43,182 nucleotides of DNA. Source: Stenomitos rutilans HA7619-LM2. Its GTDB lineage: Bacteria > Cyanobacteriota > Cyanobacteriia > Leptolyngbyales > Leptolyngbyaceae. Position numbers and translations under genes: made by a program. Location of the stretch: positions 1 through 43,182 of the forward strand of contig JAHHIE010000057.1 of the NCBI GenBank assembly GCA_019358945.1, written 5' to 3'. Of this stretch, positions 1-10,700 are shown piece by piece (the first letter of the stretch is position 1; every line of letters begins with the position of its first letter). The notes under the pieces are model-generated. The model worked only from the letters and a program-made list of their open reading frames with translations, searched no databases and was not told the origin of the DNA.

Positions 1-112
1 GGAAAAGTTGCCGCTATATTTAGCTTTCTTTGAGTTTGTCCACAATACCAAAAAACGAGGCAAAGCCTTGCTCAGTGCTTTATTGGACACTCTTCTCCCT
101 TAACTCCCTGAA

Positions 113-1684
113 TTACCTATTGAGCCTAAATTGTTTGGCTAAGCGTACTTCTGGTTCAGTGCGGGTGCGATCGTGGCTCAAGGCTTGTACCTGCTTGAGC
201 AGGGTGGCGCACTCGTCTTCAGGCAGGGGTGTTTGCACCGTCCAGGCACCGTCCTGGTAACTGGCAGCAAAGAGCCGGTTACCATCATTCGCTTCCAGAT
301 TGATGGCTAGTATTTCACCAGCTTTCTCAACAAATAAAAGCTGTTCACCCACATCAATCATCTGGCTGTCAGCTTCTGTTCCAACAGGATGATTCAATGC
401 TGCTAATTCAACTAGAGATTCAGCAACAGCCCTTTGCTCCAAGGATGCCGCTTTGACAGGTGCTTGATGGTTAGCTGATGTTTGTGTAGCCGCCCTCCAA
501 GCTTCAGCTTCTACTTTTGGCTCTGATTGAACAGAAGATTGAGGTGCATAAACAGTGGCTTCCAGAGTTTCTAAACGCTGTTCCAAACCATCAATCGCTT
601 TAACCATCTGGTTGAGATAGCGCTCAAGCTGATCCAGTTTCTGGTTAATGTCTGCTTCAGGATTGAGTTTGAGGGGTGGCAATGGCTTGTGGTCAGGATC
701 AAGGTCATGCCCCAGACGATGGATGCGATCGCCGACCTGGTTGGTCACACTGCTGAGAACCTCTTCTTCATTTGCTTTGTCATTCGTACTGGGTTGAACG
801 GGCGATCGCAACTCAGTTAACCGTTCTCCCAGATCATGCACCCGTTCATTTTGGTGCTGTAAGGCTTCGAGAATCGCTTGCAGGCGCTGCTCCTGCCCTT
901 TGCGCTTGGCTTCTTCCAGGATGTCTGCCAGTTGTTGCAACCCTAAACCACTGATGGCAACACCGAGAGTAGCCAGTTGAGTAATCAATCCTGACTCATT
1001 TAAGCCATTCAGTTCAGAGCCTATGTTGGCAGTCTGTCTGGCGGAGTCAGCCACCTTTTCCATCGGGTGTTGTCGGTAGCCATAGCGATCGCCTTTTTGA
1101 GGTTTGGCAGGCTTTGAGCTTGCTTGTCTTTTGTCCTGGGCAGCCTGTGGATTTCTCTGGAGGTTTCTCTGGGGGCGCTGTTGGGGAGCAAAAGCCAGGT
1201 CATCATCAAGGTCATCAAGGTTCATGGAAGTATCCAGATCATTGGCAAGATCCAAATCACCAAACTCATCATTGAACTCTAATTCAGTTTCAATCACCTC
1301 CTCGAAGTCTGCTTCAGTTTGGGAGTCAAACCCCAGATGTTCAGCCAGTGTAGAGGGTGTATAGTCATAGGTTTCGGCACCTGCTTTGATTGCCAGATGC
1401 TTGCCGCTGATGGTTTTGCCGGGGTCAGCTTGCAGGTAGAAGCGGAACCCACGCATAGCACCATCAATCTCACATAGTTCCATCCCAATGGGATGTTTGC
1501 TGGTTGCCTGACTATGACCTTCAACCAGATCCTTCAGGTCTTCAAAGGAGTTGACGGCTCCAGTTTGGCTGGCGATGGTGATGGCTTCATCTACTTTCCT
1601 GGCAATATGGGCGATCGCCTTTGGATTGGTTAAATATGTCTTTTGGCTACGTTTACCAGAAGTGCCAGAACGTTGATAGTTCAT
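113..1684 (-). CDS. Unrecognised acidic, coiled-coil protein with a possible relaxase-type tail domain
   Basis: I do not recognise this protein with confidence. Its N-terminal 125 residues form a small globular region whose pattern (short helix, then GFRFYL, then TISGKHL) resembles the accessory segment that follows the nuclease domain in some plasmid relaxases. No relaxase histidine triad is present. A very acidic stretch (about residues 125-165) follows, then Gln/Pro-rich linkers and heptad-like helices (about 265-330 and 370-410), and a C-terminal segment (about 430-523) that reads as a compact beta-rich domain. No signal peptide or membrane segment is seen. The start could be ATG 1684 or GTG 1696; neither has a clear ribosome binding site. 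It is transcribed away from the sigma-like gene. A plasmid-maintenance or mobilisation role is inference only. Confidence 0.55.
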   Translation of the reverse strand: MNYQRSGTSGKRSQKTYLTNPKAIAHIARKVDEAITIASQTGAVNSFEDLKDLVEGHSQATSKHPIGMELCEIDGAMRGFRFYLQADPGKTISGKHLAIKAGAETYDYTPSTLAEHLGFDSQTEADFEEVIETELEFNDEFGDLDLANDLDTSMNLDDLDDDLAFAPQQRPQRNLQRNPQAAQDKRQASSKPAKPQKGDRYGYRQHPMEKVADSARQTANIGSELNGLNESGLITQLATLGVAISGLGLQQLADILEEAKRKGQEQRLQAILEALQHQNERVHDLGERLTELRSPVQPSTNDKANEEEVLSSVTNQVGDRIHRLGHDLDPDHKPLPPLKLNPEADINQKLDQLERYLNQMVKAIDGLEQRLETLEATVYAPQSSVQSEPKVEAEAWRAATQTSANHQAPVKAASLEQRAVAESLVELAALNHPVGTEADSQMIDVGEQLLFVEKAGEILAINLEANDGNRLFAASYQDGAWTVQTPLPEDECATLLKQVQALSHDRTRTEPEVRLAKQFRLNR

Positions 1685-2080
1685 AACGGTTGTCACTGCT
1701 TTCTATAGCGACCCAAGTTAGGAACCGATCTGAATTAGTTTCATACTCCTTTGGTTAGAGATCATCGCATAGCTAACAGAGCCGAATTTATGCCTAAGCC
1801 ATAGCTAAATCATTGCTGCTGGCGAATAGCGACAATATGCCACTGTTCTAATGAAGGGAAAGAAGCCCACTAATTTCCAGAGCCGGAGCAGGATGCGAAT
1901 TGCTGCTCACTTTAATCAAGTTTTGGGATTAGCTGGCGATCATTCTCTTTCACAGTTAGTTTGTGACAAACTTTAAGCAGAGATTTAAGCCCTGCCCACC
2001 ATCAAGGCGGTTAGGGAAACCTCGTCCACTTGATTGACCGTACCAGCACATAGCCCTCTTCTTACGCACCTTTTGAACCT
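1685..2080. other. Intergenic region between divergent genes
   Basis: This 396-bp stretch separates two divergent genes and must hold both promoters. The only notable element is an imperfectly placed palindrome, AGTTTG-TGA-CAAACT at 1958-1972, about 110 bp before the sigma-like gene, which could be an operator. A 27-codon reading frame (1893-1976) follows a GGAGCAGG sequence but has no recognisable product. No copy of the GTGAATAA-N15-CCAAT motif was found here. Confidence 0.3.
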
Positions 2081-3295
2081 ATGCGCCCCCGTCAGGAACT
2101 CACTGAGATTTTCTCGACCTTTATGCAGTTTGAAGCAGAGCGTTTCAGCCGATGGGCAACGGATAGCAGGTTACGCCAAAGCATGCAGAATTGCCTGAAG
2201 CAATCATCCAGCATCCCAGTTTCAAAGCATTTCTGGGCATTATCCTGGCATAAGAACTGGCAAGACCAGACGACGACTTTAGCCGCTAAACACCTTTCAG
2301 CGTATTTGCAGGAACCTTGCTACTGGGCTGCTCAGGAAACACTCAGAAAATTCGCCCTTCTTCAGCACGGACTCTCTGACTATTTCCAGCTCGCGATCGC
2401 CGATATCGATCTGATTTTAAAGGGTTTCAAGCCTGAACGCGGCTCCAGTCTGTCTGTTTATGCCAAACTTGCCTTCTCTACCCGCCTGCGAGATCTTCTA
2501 CGCCAACGTCGAGAAATCGATGGAGTTGCAACCTGGACGTTACTTCGCAGGCGGGTTAGCAAGAAAGGGTTAATCGACGCGTTGCACCATGCTGGGTTAG
2601 CTTCTACAGAGATCGATCAATATTGGCTTGCCTGGGTTTGCTTCAAAGCTGTTTACACACCGATGCAGGAAGGCATCAAACGCTTACCAGAACCTGATCG
2701 CTTACTGTGGGAAGCTGCTGCTAACCTCTACAACACCGAGCGGCAGCACCAATTAGCAGTACTGGGTCCACCCTGTAGCCCAGAAATAATCGAACAATGG
2801 ATGAGAAAGGCAGCAAGCTATATGCGTAGCTATCTTTATCCACCGATCACTTCTTTGAACCTTGTTAATCAGGAGGGGCAGGAAACAGACCTGCCTGATC
2901 CTCAAACAGTGTCAGGTCTGGACGTAATGCTTTCAGAGGAAGACCTAGAAAACCGCTTCAACCAACGACAGCAAGTGTTTAGTCTGCTGTCGACGACTAT
3001 TGAGCAGTTCGACCCGCAGATGCAAGATGTGCTCCGCCGCTACTATCAGCAAAACCAAACTCAGCAACAGATTGCCGCTGAACTCAACACCAGCCAGCCA
3101 ACTGTGGTAAGGCGCTTAAGCAGAGCCAGGGATGCCCTCCTCACTACATTGGTGATATGGAGTCGAGATGAGATGAATATTTCCCCGACTCCAGACCTAG
3201 TAAAAGACAGAGGGACAGCTTTAGAAGAATGGCTTCGGCTTAGATATGCAGAACAACCCTCTTCTGAAGAAAACGCAGAGGAAAATGACCTATGA
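2081..3295 (+). CDS. Sigma-70-like RNA polymerase sigma factor (divergent cyanobacterial family)
   Basis: This is a probable DNA-binding sigma-like regulator. Around residues 112-145 a segment containing FKPERGSSLSVYAKL resembles sigma region 2 (the usual pattern is FDPxRGxxFxTYA). At the C-terminus a region-4-like helix-turn-helix spans about residues 303-360, with QQQIAAELNTSQPTVVRRL as the recognition unit. At 404 residues with a long middle part, it is neither a compact ECF factor nor a classic group 1/2 factor. The start has no clear Shine-Dalgarno, which is common in cyanobacteria. It overlaps the DUF1822 gene by ATGA, so the two are translationally coupled. The CHAT-CHASE2, DUF928 and TPS genes follow on the same strand, which suggests it belongs to that locus. 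Whether it recognises promoters itself is not shown by the sequence. Confidence 0.75.
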   Translation: MRPRQELTEIFSTFMQFEAERFSRWATDSRLRQSMQNCLKQSSSIPVSKHFWALSWHKNWQDQTTTLAAKHLSAYLQEPCYWAAQETLRKFALLQHGLSDYFQLAIADIDLILKGFKPERGSSLSVYAKLAFSTRLRDLLRQRREIDGVATWTLLRRRVSKKGLIDALHHAGLASTEIDQYWLAWVCFKAVYTPMQEGIKRLPEPDRLLWEAAANLYNTERQHQLAVLGPPCSPEIIEQWMRKAASYMRSYLYPPITSLNLVNQEGQETDLPDPQTVSGLDVMLSEEDLENRFNQRQQVFSLLSTTIEQFDPQMQDVLRRYYQQNQTQQQIAAELNTSQPTVVRRLSRARDALLTTLVIWSRDEMNISPTPDLVKDRGTALEEWLRLRYAEQPSSEENAEENDL

Positions 3296-4482
3296 GCTTC
3301 ACATTTACAGAACCAACTGAATGGTGGTTGGAGGTGGCTCCAACCCGTGCAGAGTGGCAACAGAACCAACATCATTCCACCTTAAATCGGAGCTGGGCAG
3401 CTTATACCAACCTGCTTTGTTTGACCGCAATTCTGAGCTGGATCAAAACTGAGTATGCGCCTAACGCGAGCAGCTTATCGCGTGCAGCGTTGGACTCACA
3501 TTGGGAGTTTGTCGATGGCTTTACGATTACGGCGGGAACCGTTCGACTTGCCATGATACCTACCGATGAAACTGCTGGAAATGAGCTGGATGTTCCCCAA
3601 GAATGGGTGGATATTCCTAGTTGGGCGGCAGACTATTATCTGGCAACCCAGGTTGATGTGGATACCAACACAGTTCGAGTATGGGGCTACACCACGCATC
3701 AGGAGCTAAAAACGCAGAGTCGGTATGATTCGGGCGATCGCACCTACTGCTTCAATGCCGAAGACTTAACGAGGGATTTGAGTACCCTATGGGTAACGAT
3801 CCAGTTTTGCCAAGACGCACAGACAAAAGCTGAAGTTGCGCCCCTTGCCGAACTGTCTAATGCCCAAGCGGGTAATCTGATTCAACGCCTGGGCGATGCA
3901 TCTGTTGTCTTTCCCAGGCTAGCAGTGCCGTTTACGCTTTGGGGTGCGCTGATTGAAAACGAGGCATGGCGGCAGCGCTTATATCAGCAGCGGCTCACTG
4001 GTAAGCTCCAGATCCGTTTGAGCGATTGGTTACAGGGCAGGTTTACATCTGTCTGGCAACCAATGGCAGCGGTGTTGTCGCCACAACAGGTTGAAACGGC
4101 ATGGGGCGCTGCCGCAAGAGGGCGGAGTGAAAATCGGCTAACGGATCAGTCGCGTAATGCTGTGTTTGATATCAGTCGAGTCAAAGTTTTGGACTTTGGC
4201 AACCCACCGAACAATGACCAGGTGGCTCTGCTGGTAGGAGTTTCTGCTCTGGATGAGACGGACGTGTCGGTTGGGATTAAGATCAGTCCGGTAGGCGATC
4301 GCCTCCAGCTGCCGGGTGCCGTTCAAGTACGCTTGCTCGATGAGCGTGGCAATGAGGTTGGACAAGCAAGCGCCGCCATTACTGAGACAATTCAGCTTCA
4401 GTTCAGCGGTCAGCCAGGGGAACGCTTCAGCGTGGAAGTTACCTGCGATGACCAGTGTGTCACCGAGACCTTTGAAATTTAG
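3292..4482 (+). CDS. DUF1822 family protein
   Basis: The 396-residue protein matches the cyanobacterial DUF1822 pattern as I know it. The N-terminal part contains repeated short Trp-rich strands (about residues 50-140). The C-terminal part has the family's features: LLVGVSALDETDVSVGIKI, then a beta-rich segment with QVRLLDERGNEV, then LQFSGQPGERFSVEV. The function of DUF1822 is unknown. It has no signal peptide or membrane segment and looks cytoplasmic. The start codon overlaps the sigma-like gene's stop (ATGA, 3292-3295), and the next gene begins 14 bp after its stop, so it sits inside a tight operon. From memory, DUF1822 genes are often found next to this sigma-like family and CHASE2/CHAT genes, so an accessory or anti-sigma-like role is possible but unproven. 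Confidence 0.85.
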   Translation: MSFTFTEPTEWWLEVAPTRAEWQQNQHHSTLNRSWAAYTNLLCLTAILSWIKTEYAPNASSLSRAALDSHWEFVDGFTITAGTVRLAMIPTDETAGNELDVPQEWVDIPSWAADYYLATQVDVDTNTVRVWGYTTHQELKTQSRYDSGDRTYCFNAEDLTRDLSTLWVTIQFCQDAQTKAEVAPLAELSNAQAGNLIQRLGDASVVFPRLAVPFTLWGALIENEAWRQRLYQQRLTGKLQIRLSDWLQGRFTSVWQPMAAVLSPQQVETAWGAAARGRSENRLTDQSRNAVFDISRVKVLDFGNPPNNDQVALLVGVSALDETDVSVGIKISPVGDRLQLPGAVQVRLLDERGNEVGQASAAITETIQLQFSGQPGERFSVEVTCDDQCVTETFEI

Positions 4483-4496
4483 TCAGGGTGCCATCA

Positions 4497-6881
4497 ATGA
4501 GTAAACGAGCGGTGCTAAGGCTGGATGGCAGATTAGAAGAGGGCTGTCGGGTCACGCTAGAGGTAGGGGAAGAAGGCAGTCTTCATTCGGCGGAAGAAGA
4601 TGGACGCTTGCCGCCTGCGCCAGAACTTATCCAATGTCTGGAGGAGTGGCAACAGAGCTATCCATTTTTAGAAGGGACACGCATCAAGCTGGGGAACATT
4701 ACGGTTCGACCTGGGGTCGCGACGCAGGCGGAGGACTGTCGCCAAAAGGCAAAAAAGCTACAAAAGCAGCTGAAAGCCTGGTTAGGGTCTGGTTCGTTTC
4801 ATGTGATTGACACTCAACTGCGGGAAGCGGTTAATCGAGATGACCTGATTCGAGTGGTGCTGCGTTGCCAGGATCGGCGGTTACATCTGCTGCCCTGGCA
4901 TACATGGGATTTTATTGACCGTTACCACGCGGAAGTGGCGTTTAGTTTGCCCACTCGTAAGTCCGACCAACTGGGCAAGTCGTTGAAAGCTAGAAAGAAG
5001 GTGCGAATCCTCGCCATTCTCGGAGATAGCGACGGCATTGATACGAACGTTGATCGCTCCATACTTGAAACCCTGCCAGATGCGGAGGTGGTGTTTCTAG
5101 TTGAGCCACTGCGCCAACAACTCAACGAGCAGCTTTGGGAGCAACCGTGGGATATTCTGTTTTTTGCGGGACATAGCCAGACTAAAGACTGTGAAGGGCG
5201 CATTTTTATCAATGCGAATGATAGCCTGACGATCGATGATCTTAGATTTGCCTTAAAGCGGGCGATCGCGCGTGGGTTACAGTTGGCAATCTTTAATTCC
5301 TGCGACGGCTTGGGATTAGTGTATGAACTGGAACAGTTGGGGATACCGCAATTGGTGGTAATGCGGCAACCTGTGCCCGATCGTGTGGCTCATGATTTTT
5401 TGAAGTATTTGCTGGCTGGACTGGTCAAGGGTCAGCGGTTCTATTTGGCGGTGCGGGAAGCGAGGGAAAAGCTTCAGAGCCTAGAAGACTGCTATCCCTG
5501 TGCATCCTGGTTGCCAGTTATTTTCCAAAATCCAAATCAACCCCCATTGACCTGGCAGAGCTTACGCTTCAGGAGAGAGGAGGGGTTGGAGGAGCACACT
5601 CGTAAAGGGAGGGCTTCGTCATCGCGAAATTTCGAGCTAATTCCAACTCAGCAAAAATCCCGTAGAGATCTGCTCATTGTTTGTCTAATTAGTGTTGTGA
5701 TCAGTAGTTTTGTTTTGGGAGCGCGGTGGCATGGCAAGCTACAATCCTGGGAGCTTCAAGCATTTGATCTCCTGATGCAACAGCGTCCAGTTGAAAAACC
5801 AGATGACCGAATTTTAGTCATTCGAGCAACTGAGGAAGATTTGCAGAGACTAAAAGAGCCAACGTTGTCAGATCGCACTATCCTCCAGCTTTTAGAACAA
5901 CTAAAGCCTTATCAACCACGAGCGATCGGGCTGGATATTTTTCGAGATCAACCTCAAGGAAAAGGACATGCTGAACTCCTAAAGCATTTGCAGCAAACCG
6001 ATAACATTTTTGCGATTTGCTTTGGAGCGATGAATGATCCAACGAAACCGAGACATTATCCTCCAGCGCAGGTGCCAGCTGAGCGCATTGGCTTTTCGGA
6101 TAATGTTTTCGATCCAGGCGATCGTGTAATTCGTCGTCATATGCTCCGAGCAATGCCCGCTCCAGCATCTCCGTGTCAAACACAGTCTGCGCTGAGCCTG
6201 TCCTTAGCTCTCCGTTATCTGAAACCTCAAGGAATTAACCTGGGATATAACTCAAAGAATCAATATTTAACACTGGGTCAGGCGGCTTTAATGCCCGTAC
6301 AAGCCCACATTGGCGGCTATCATCAGCTAGATGCAACAAAAGATTTGGGAGGAGACCAAATACTCTTAAACTATCGCTCTTATCACAATATTGAAGATAT
6401 TGTTTCACAAACAACTCTACTGACAATCCTAAATGTCTTAAAGAATACAGACAAGAGCTACACAGAGTATTTCAAAGACAAAATTGTGCTAATTGGGTAC
6501 GACGATCGCAAAAGCGATTACCACAAAACTCCTCATGGAATGCTGTCTGGCGTCTTCATTCACGCGCACATGGTCAGCCAGCTTCTAAGTGCTGCCCTTA
6601 AGGAACGATCACTCCTGTGGTGGTTGCCCTGGTGGGGGGATGCCCTTTGGGTTTTAACTTGGGGATTGGTAGGAGGGATGGTGACTTGGTGGTTCAGGTT
6701 ACCATCCCTCCTGGGATTGGCTGAGTTTGTCATGCTGAGTGCATTGTACGGACTCTGCTATTTTTTCTTTATTCAAGGTGGCTGGTTGCCACTGGTTCCG
6801 TCAATGTTTGTTCTACTACTAACAAGCGGTAGCGTCCTAGTTTACAGAATGCTGCAAGCTCAACGATATTCATCACGATAG
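4497..6881 (+). CDS. CHAT protease-like domain fused to CHASE2 sensor and membrane helices
   Basis: This 794-residue protein joins a caspase-like CHAT domain to a CHASE2 sensor. The CHAT His-Cys dyad is visible: His226 in FFAGHS and Cys269 in FNSCDG. One transmembrane helix (about 391-408) leads into CHASE2 (about 413-690), recognisable by the pattern AFDLL...RILVI...IGLDIF. Two or three more helices near the C-terminus (about 703-785) close the sensor. The expected topology is a cytoplasmic CHAT and an extracytoplasmic CHASE2, so an envelope signal could control a proteolytic or scaffold activity. ATG 4497 is preferred because CAGGG lies 8-10 bases upstream; a GTG at 4488 is in frame. It follows the DUF1822 gene closely and is followed within 11 bp by the DUF928 gene. 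Confidence 0.88.
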   Translation: MSKRAVLRLDGRLEEGCRVTLEVGEEGSLHSAEEDGRLPPAPELIQCLEEWQQSYPFLEGTRIKLGNITVRPGVATQAEDCRQKAKKLQKQLKAWLGSGSFHVIDTQLREAVNRDDLIRVVLRCQDRRLHLLPWHTWDFIDRYHAEVAFSLPTRKSDQLGKSLKARKKVRILAILGDSDGIDTNVDRSILETLPDAEVVFLVEPLRQQLNEQLWEQPWDILFFAGHSQTKDCEGRIFINANDSLTIDDLRFALKRAIARGLQLAIFNSCDGLGLVYELEQLGIPQLVVMRQPVPDRVAHDFLKYLLAGLVKGQRFYLAVREAREKLQSLEDCYPCASWLPVIFQNPNQPPLTWQSLRFRREEGLEEHTRKGRASSSRNFELIPTQQKSRRDLLIVCLISVVISSFVLGARWHGKLQSWELQAFDLLMQQRPVEKPDDRILVIRATEEDLQRLKEPTLSDRTILQLLEQLKPYQPRAIGLDIFRDQPQGKGHAELLKHLQQTDNIFAICFGAMNDPTKPRHYPPAQVPAERIGFSDNVFDPGDRVIRRHMLRAMPAPASPCQTQSALSLSLALRYLKPQGINLGYNSKNQYLTLGQAALMPVQAHIGGYHQLDATKDLGGDQILLNYRSYHNIEDIVSQTTLLTILNVLKNTDKSYTEYFKDKIVLIGYDDRKSDYHKTPHGMLSGVFIHAHMVSQLLSAALKERSLLWWLPWWGDALWVLTWGLVGGMVTWWFRLPSLLGLAEFVMLSALYGLCYFFFIQGGWLPLVPSMFVLLLTSGSVLVYRMLQAQRYSSR

Positions 6882-6892
6882 GAGTTCGAGAC

Positions 6893-7681
6893 ATGACTCG
6901 GATACAGCCAATTCTTGTACTAACCGTAGTACTGTGCAGCTCGTTTAACGGCTCATATCTAGCACAAGCGAAACAAGCGCAATTAAGCGGATCGAAACGA
7001 CCACCCATGGATCAAAAAGTGGCTCAGAATATAGCACAAGTACCACCTCCGACTAGTCCGCCTACAAATGTTGAGTCTGGAGGCAAAGCAGGCGAAGGTT
7101 GTCGAGCAGTCCGCGTTCCCCTTACAGCGTTAGCACCGCTGGGCAAGTCCACTACCGGGAGCACAGTGGTTTGGGGCTTGACGGATGCTGAATATCCGAC
7201 CCTCTGGTTTCACATTCCTTACCAGCTTACGGCTAACCAACCTGGAGAGTTTCAGCTACAGGATGAACAGGGTAAGCAAATCTATGCCAAGCCAGTCACC
7301 GTTGTGGATGTATCAACTGGAGTGGTTGGGTTGCAGTTGTCGAAGTCGCTTCAGGTGAACAAAAACTATTTGTGGACGTTTACAGTGCGTTGCGATCGCG
7401 AAGATCCTTCCAAAGACCTGTTCGTGAGGGGCTGGATACAGCGTACTAAACTCAGCGCTAACCTTGCGGCTCAGTTGAAGAAAGCAAAACCAAGGGATCG
7501 TGCCAAGCTCTACATCAAGGAAAACATTCAGTTTGAGGCGTTGACGGTTCTTGGAGATCTACGGCGATCGAATCCCAGCGATGCTGAAATTGCGGCTGAC
7601 TGGCGTGCTTTATTAACATCATTGGGATTCGAGCAGGTTGCGGCAAAACCTGTCGTTGAGATTAGGCCTCTGAAGGAATAA
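6893..7681 (+). CDS. DUF928 family exported protein
   Basis: This 262-residue protein begins with a signal-peptide-like helix (about residues 1-26, ending near YLAQA). The core (about 65-235) fits DUF928, with LAPLG near the start, then TLWFHIPY and a beta-sandwich-like run ending in DPSKDLFVRGWIQR. A helical tail follows with DRAKLYIKENIQFEALTVLGDL and DWRALLTSLGF. DUF928 has no known activity, and its members are mainly cyanobacterial and exported. An AGGAG at 6880-6884 sits 8 bases before the ATG and decides the start. It lies 11 bp after the CHAT-CHASE2 gene and 77 bp before the TpsA gene, so it is probably a periplasmic or surface component of the same locus. Confidence 0.87.
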   Translation: MTRIQPILVLTVVLCSSFNGSYLAQAKQAQLSGSKRPPMDQKVAQNIAQVPPPTSPPTNVESGGKAGEGCRAVRVPLTALAPLGKSTTGSTVVWGLTDAEYPTLWFHIPYQLTANQPGEFQLQDEQGKQIYAKPVTVVDVSTGVVGLQLSKSLQVNKNYLWTFTVRCDREDPSKDLFVRGWIQRTKLSANLAAQLKKAKPRDRAKLYIKENIQFEALTVLGDLRRSNPSDAEIAADWRALLTSLGFEQVAAKPVVEIRPLKE

Positions 7682-7758
7682 AATAACAGCAACCCGTTCG
7701 GTTTCCAGCCGCTTTATAAAGTTCTCTGTTCAACTTCACTGGCATAGAGGGAGTTTGC

Positions 7759-10700
7759 ATGGCAAGACGCATCAGCTTGTTGGCGATCGCGCTAGTTTCG
7801 GCATGGAGTGTCAAGGTTGGCTACGGGCAGGCGCAGTCAATTACACCAGCACCGGATGGAACGGGCACGATCATCGCTCCAAATGGCAACCGACTTGACA
7901 TCAGTGGAGGGCAGCTTTCTAGAGACCAGGCGAATTTGTTTCATAGCTTTACCCAGTTTGGGCTAAACCAACAGCAGATTGCCAATTTTCTCTCGAATCC
8001 TGCGACTCGAAATATTTTGGGACGAGTGGTGGGTGGCAATCCATCTGTGATCAATGGTTTGATTCAGGTGACAGGCAGCAATGCCAATCTGTACTTAATG
8101 AATCCGGCAGGGTTTGTGTTTGGTGCAAACGCCAGCTTAAATGTACCCGGTTCGTTCTTAGCAACCACTGCTAACGGAATTGGGCTCGGAGATCGCTGGT
8201 TTAATGCACTGGGTTCTAATGACTATGCATCTCTGATTGGAACGCCGGGTTCTTTTGCGTTCACGATGGGTCAGCCTGGAGCGATCATCAATGCAGGCAA
8301 TTTAGCAGTAGGACAAGGCAAAGATTTATCTTTGCTAGGAGGAACGGTTGTCAACACCGGGCAACTTTCTGCGCCAGGAGGGCAAATTACGATCGCGGCA
8401 ATTCCGGGTGAAAACCTGGTGCGGATCAGCCAACCGGGAAATCCGCTGAGTTTGGAGATTGAGCCGCTAGTAGCAGGTAGCAATCAACCACAAAACTGGA
8501 ATTTGCCGATTGATGCGCTACCGCGCTTATTGACGGTCGGTAGTGCAGGCATCAATACAGGGCTGGCGGCAAGTAATGATGGAACGGTTCAACTAGCTAG
8601 TTCTAACACGAGTATTTCGGCTGAGGCAGGGGTAGCAATTGCTTCTGGCAAGATTGATGCATCATCGCAATCGCACATTGGAGGAACGATCAATGTTCTA
8701 GGCGATCGTGTCGGGCTACTCTCTACCAATCTCAATGTCTCTGGAGTCACTGGTGGCGGCTCTATTCGGATTGGGGGTGATTACCAGGGAAAAGGTAGTG
8801 TCCCCAATGCATCTCAAACGTTTGTTAGTAAGGATTCTGCTATTTATGCAGATGCATTGCAAACAGGTAGTGGGGGAAGAGTTATCGTCTGGGCAGACAA
8901 CACGACTCGTTTTTATGGCAGCATCTCAGCACATGGTGGAATTATCAGCGGAGATGGAGGATTCTCAGAAGTATCTGGGAAAAACCAGCTTGATTTCAAA
9001 GGGTTAGCAGATTTACGAGCCGTGAACGGTAGGCAGGGGACTTTATTACTTGATCCAACAGATATCACTATTAGTGCAGCACCAACAACAGGCACTGTGA
9101 CTGGTGGCGCTATTTTTCAGGATGCTGCTACAACGCCCTCAAATATCTCAAATACAGATTTACAAAACCAATTAGCCTTGAGTAATGTCACTGTAACCAC
9201 AGCTTCAGGATTGGCAGGGTTGGGGGATATTACGGTAAATGCACCAATTGCCTGGAATACTCGTTCTAGCTTGACCCTACTTGCAAATCGAAACATTACT
9301 GTTAACCCTGGTGCGAACATTACGACAAATGGAGGCAATGTTACTCTCACCGCTGATGCTGATAATGCGGGCGGTGGTTCGCTTAACATCACTGGTAGCA
9401 TCATCACAACCAACGGCGGTAATTTTACAGCAAGTGGTAAAGGGCTAAATACCATTGCTAACAGTGATGGAATTACTTTGAATGCAAGCACTATCAATAC
9501 TAGGGATGGCAGTATTACTCTGACGGGCGTAGGAGGAACTGCCACTAATCCAGACGGAACTGTGAATGCAAACAATGGAATTGCTATCAATCCAGATACC
9601 ATTCTCGAAGCAGTTGATAACGGTTCGATTACGTTGGTTGGTACAGGTGGTACGGGCGCAAACAGGAGTATTGGAATTTCCACCAGGGCACGATCGCAGA
9701 TCACTACACAAAACGGAAGTATCCAGCTTACTGGTCGAGGAGGTGGAGATGGTACAGGCGATTTTAATGTAGGAGTTTATTTGGGACTCAACGCTGAAGG
9801 TAACTCGATTCGGTCTAGTGGCAGCGGTTCTGTCAGTATACAAGGGACTTCTGGAACTGGTCTTTCAGGAAATACAGGTACTTTACTTTACTTTTCCACC
9901 ATCAATGTAGTAGATGGAGATATTACGCTCAGGGGGATCTCAAATGGTACAGAGGGTTTTAACACAGGAATTTCAATTCAGAGTAGTGCGGTTACAACCA
10001 CGAGTATAATACCTGGAAAAGGAAACATTACGCTACAGGGGAAAGGTAGTAGTTTTGCAGCGGGAGCACAAAATGGAGGTATTGAAATTAGTGGTGTACT
10101 CGCTGGTCTTCCGGCAATAATTGCTGCGGAGGGAACTGGAAACATTGAAGTTGAAGGGATTGGCGGAGTTAGTTCTGCCAATGGCGGTGGTTTCGGGTTG
10201 GGCAGAGACAGCACTCTTAGTTCAAAGGATGGCTCTATTAGGATTCGTGGAGTGGGGGGAACTGGAAGTCCTAGTCCAGGAATTAATCTTAGCAGTGACA
10301 TTCAAAGAGTTAATCAAAGAATTATATCAACGGGTAAAGGCAGTATTTTTCTAGAGGGAATCGCTGGAACTGAAGGAATCAGTCCTGGAATTACTGTTGG
10401 AGGTTTCCTATCCAATGGGGCTACGATTGAAGCGACTGGAAGTGGCAATATCACCTTGAAGGGTACAGGGACGCAGGGAGCGCAAGGTATTGACTTACGT
10501 GGGAAGGGCTCAATCGTTCCAAATAGCAACAGCGTTATAGATCTAACTGGCAATATCACTTTTACGGAACCTGTCAACTTCAATGTTGCAAGATTCAACC
10601 ACACAGGCGGAACGTTATCCACGACGGGAGACTTTCCTTTCACACTTCAAGCAAATCAAATAACAGTTGGGAATATTACCAATCCGGGGCAGCCAATTAC

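Noticed and set aside
1893-1976. A 27-codon reading frame with a GGAGCAGG upstream
   Set aside because: It is too short to assess and has no recognised product. It may be chance in the divergent promoter region.
9117-9704. A 195-codon minus-strand reading frame, and several others between 8.2 and 12.3 kb on both strands
   Set aside because: They lie wholly inside the TpsA passenger, whose repetitive Gly/Thr/Asn codons leave the other frames open. None has a recognisable domain or ribosome binding site.
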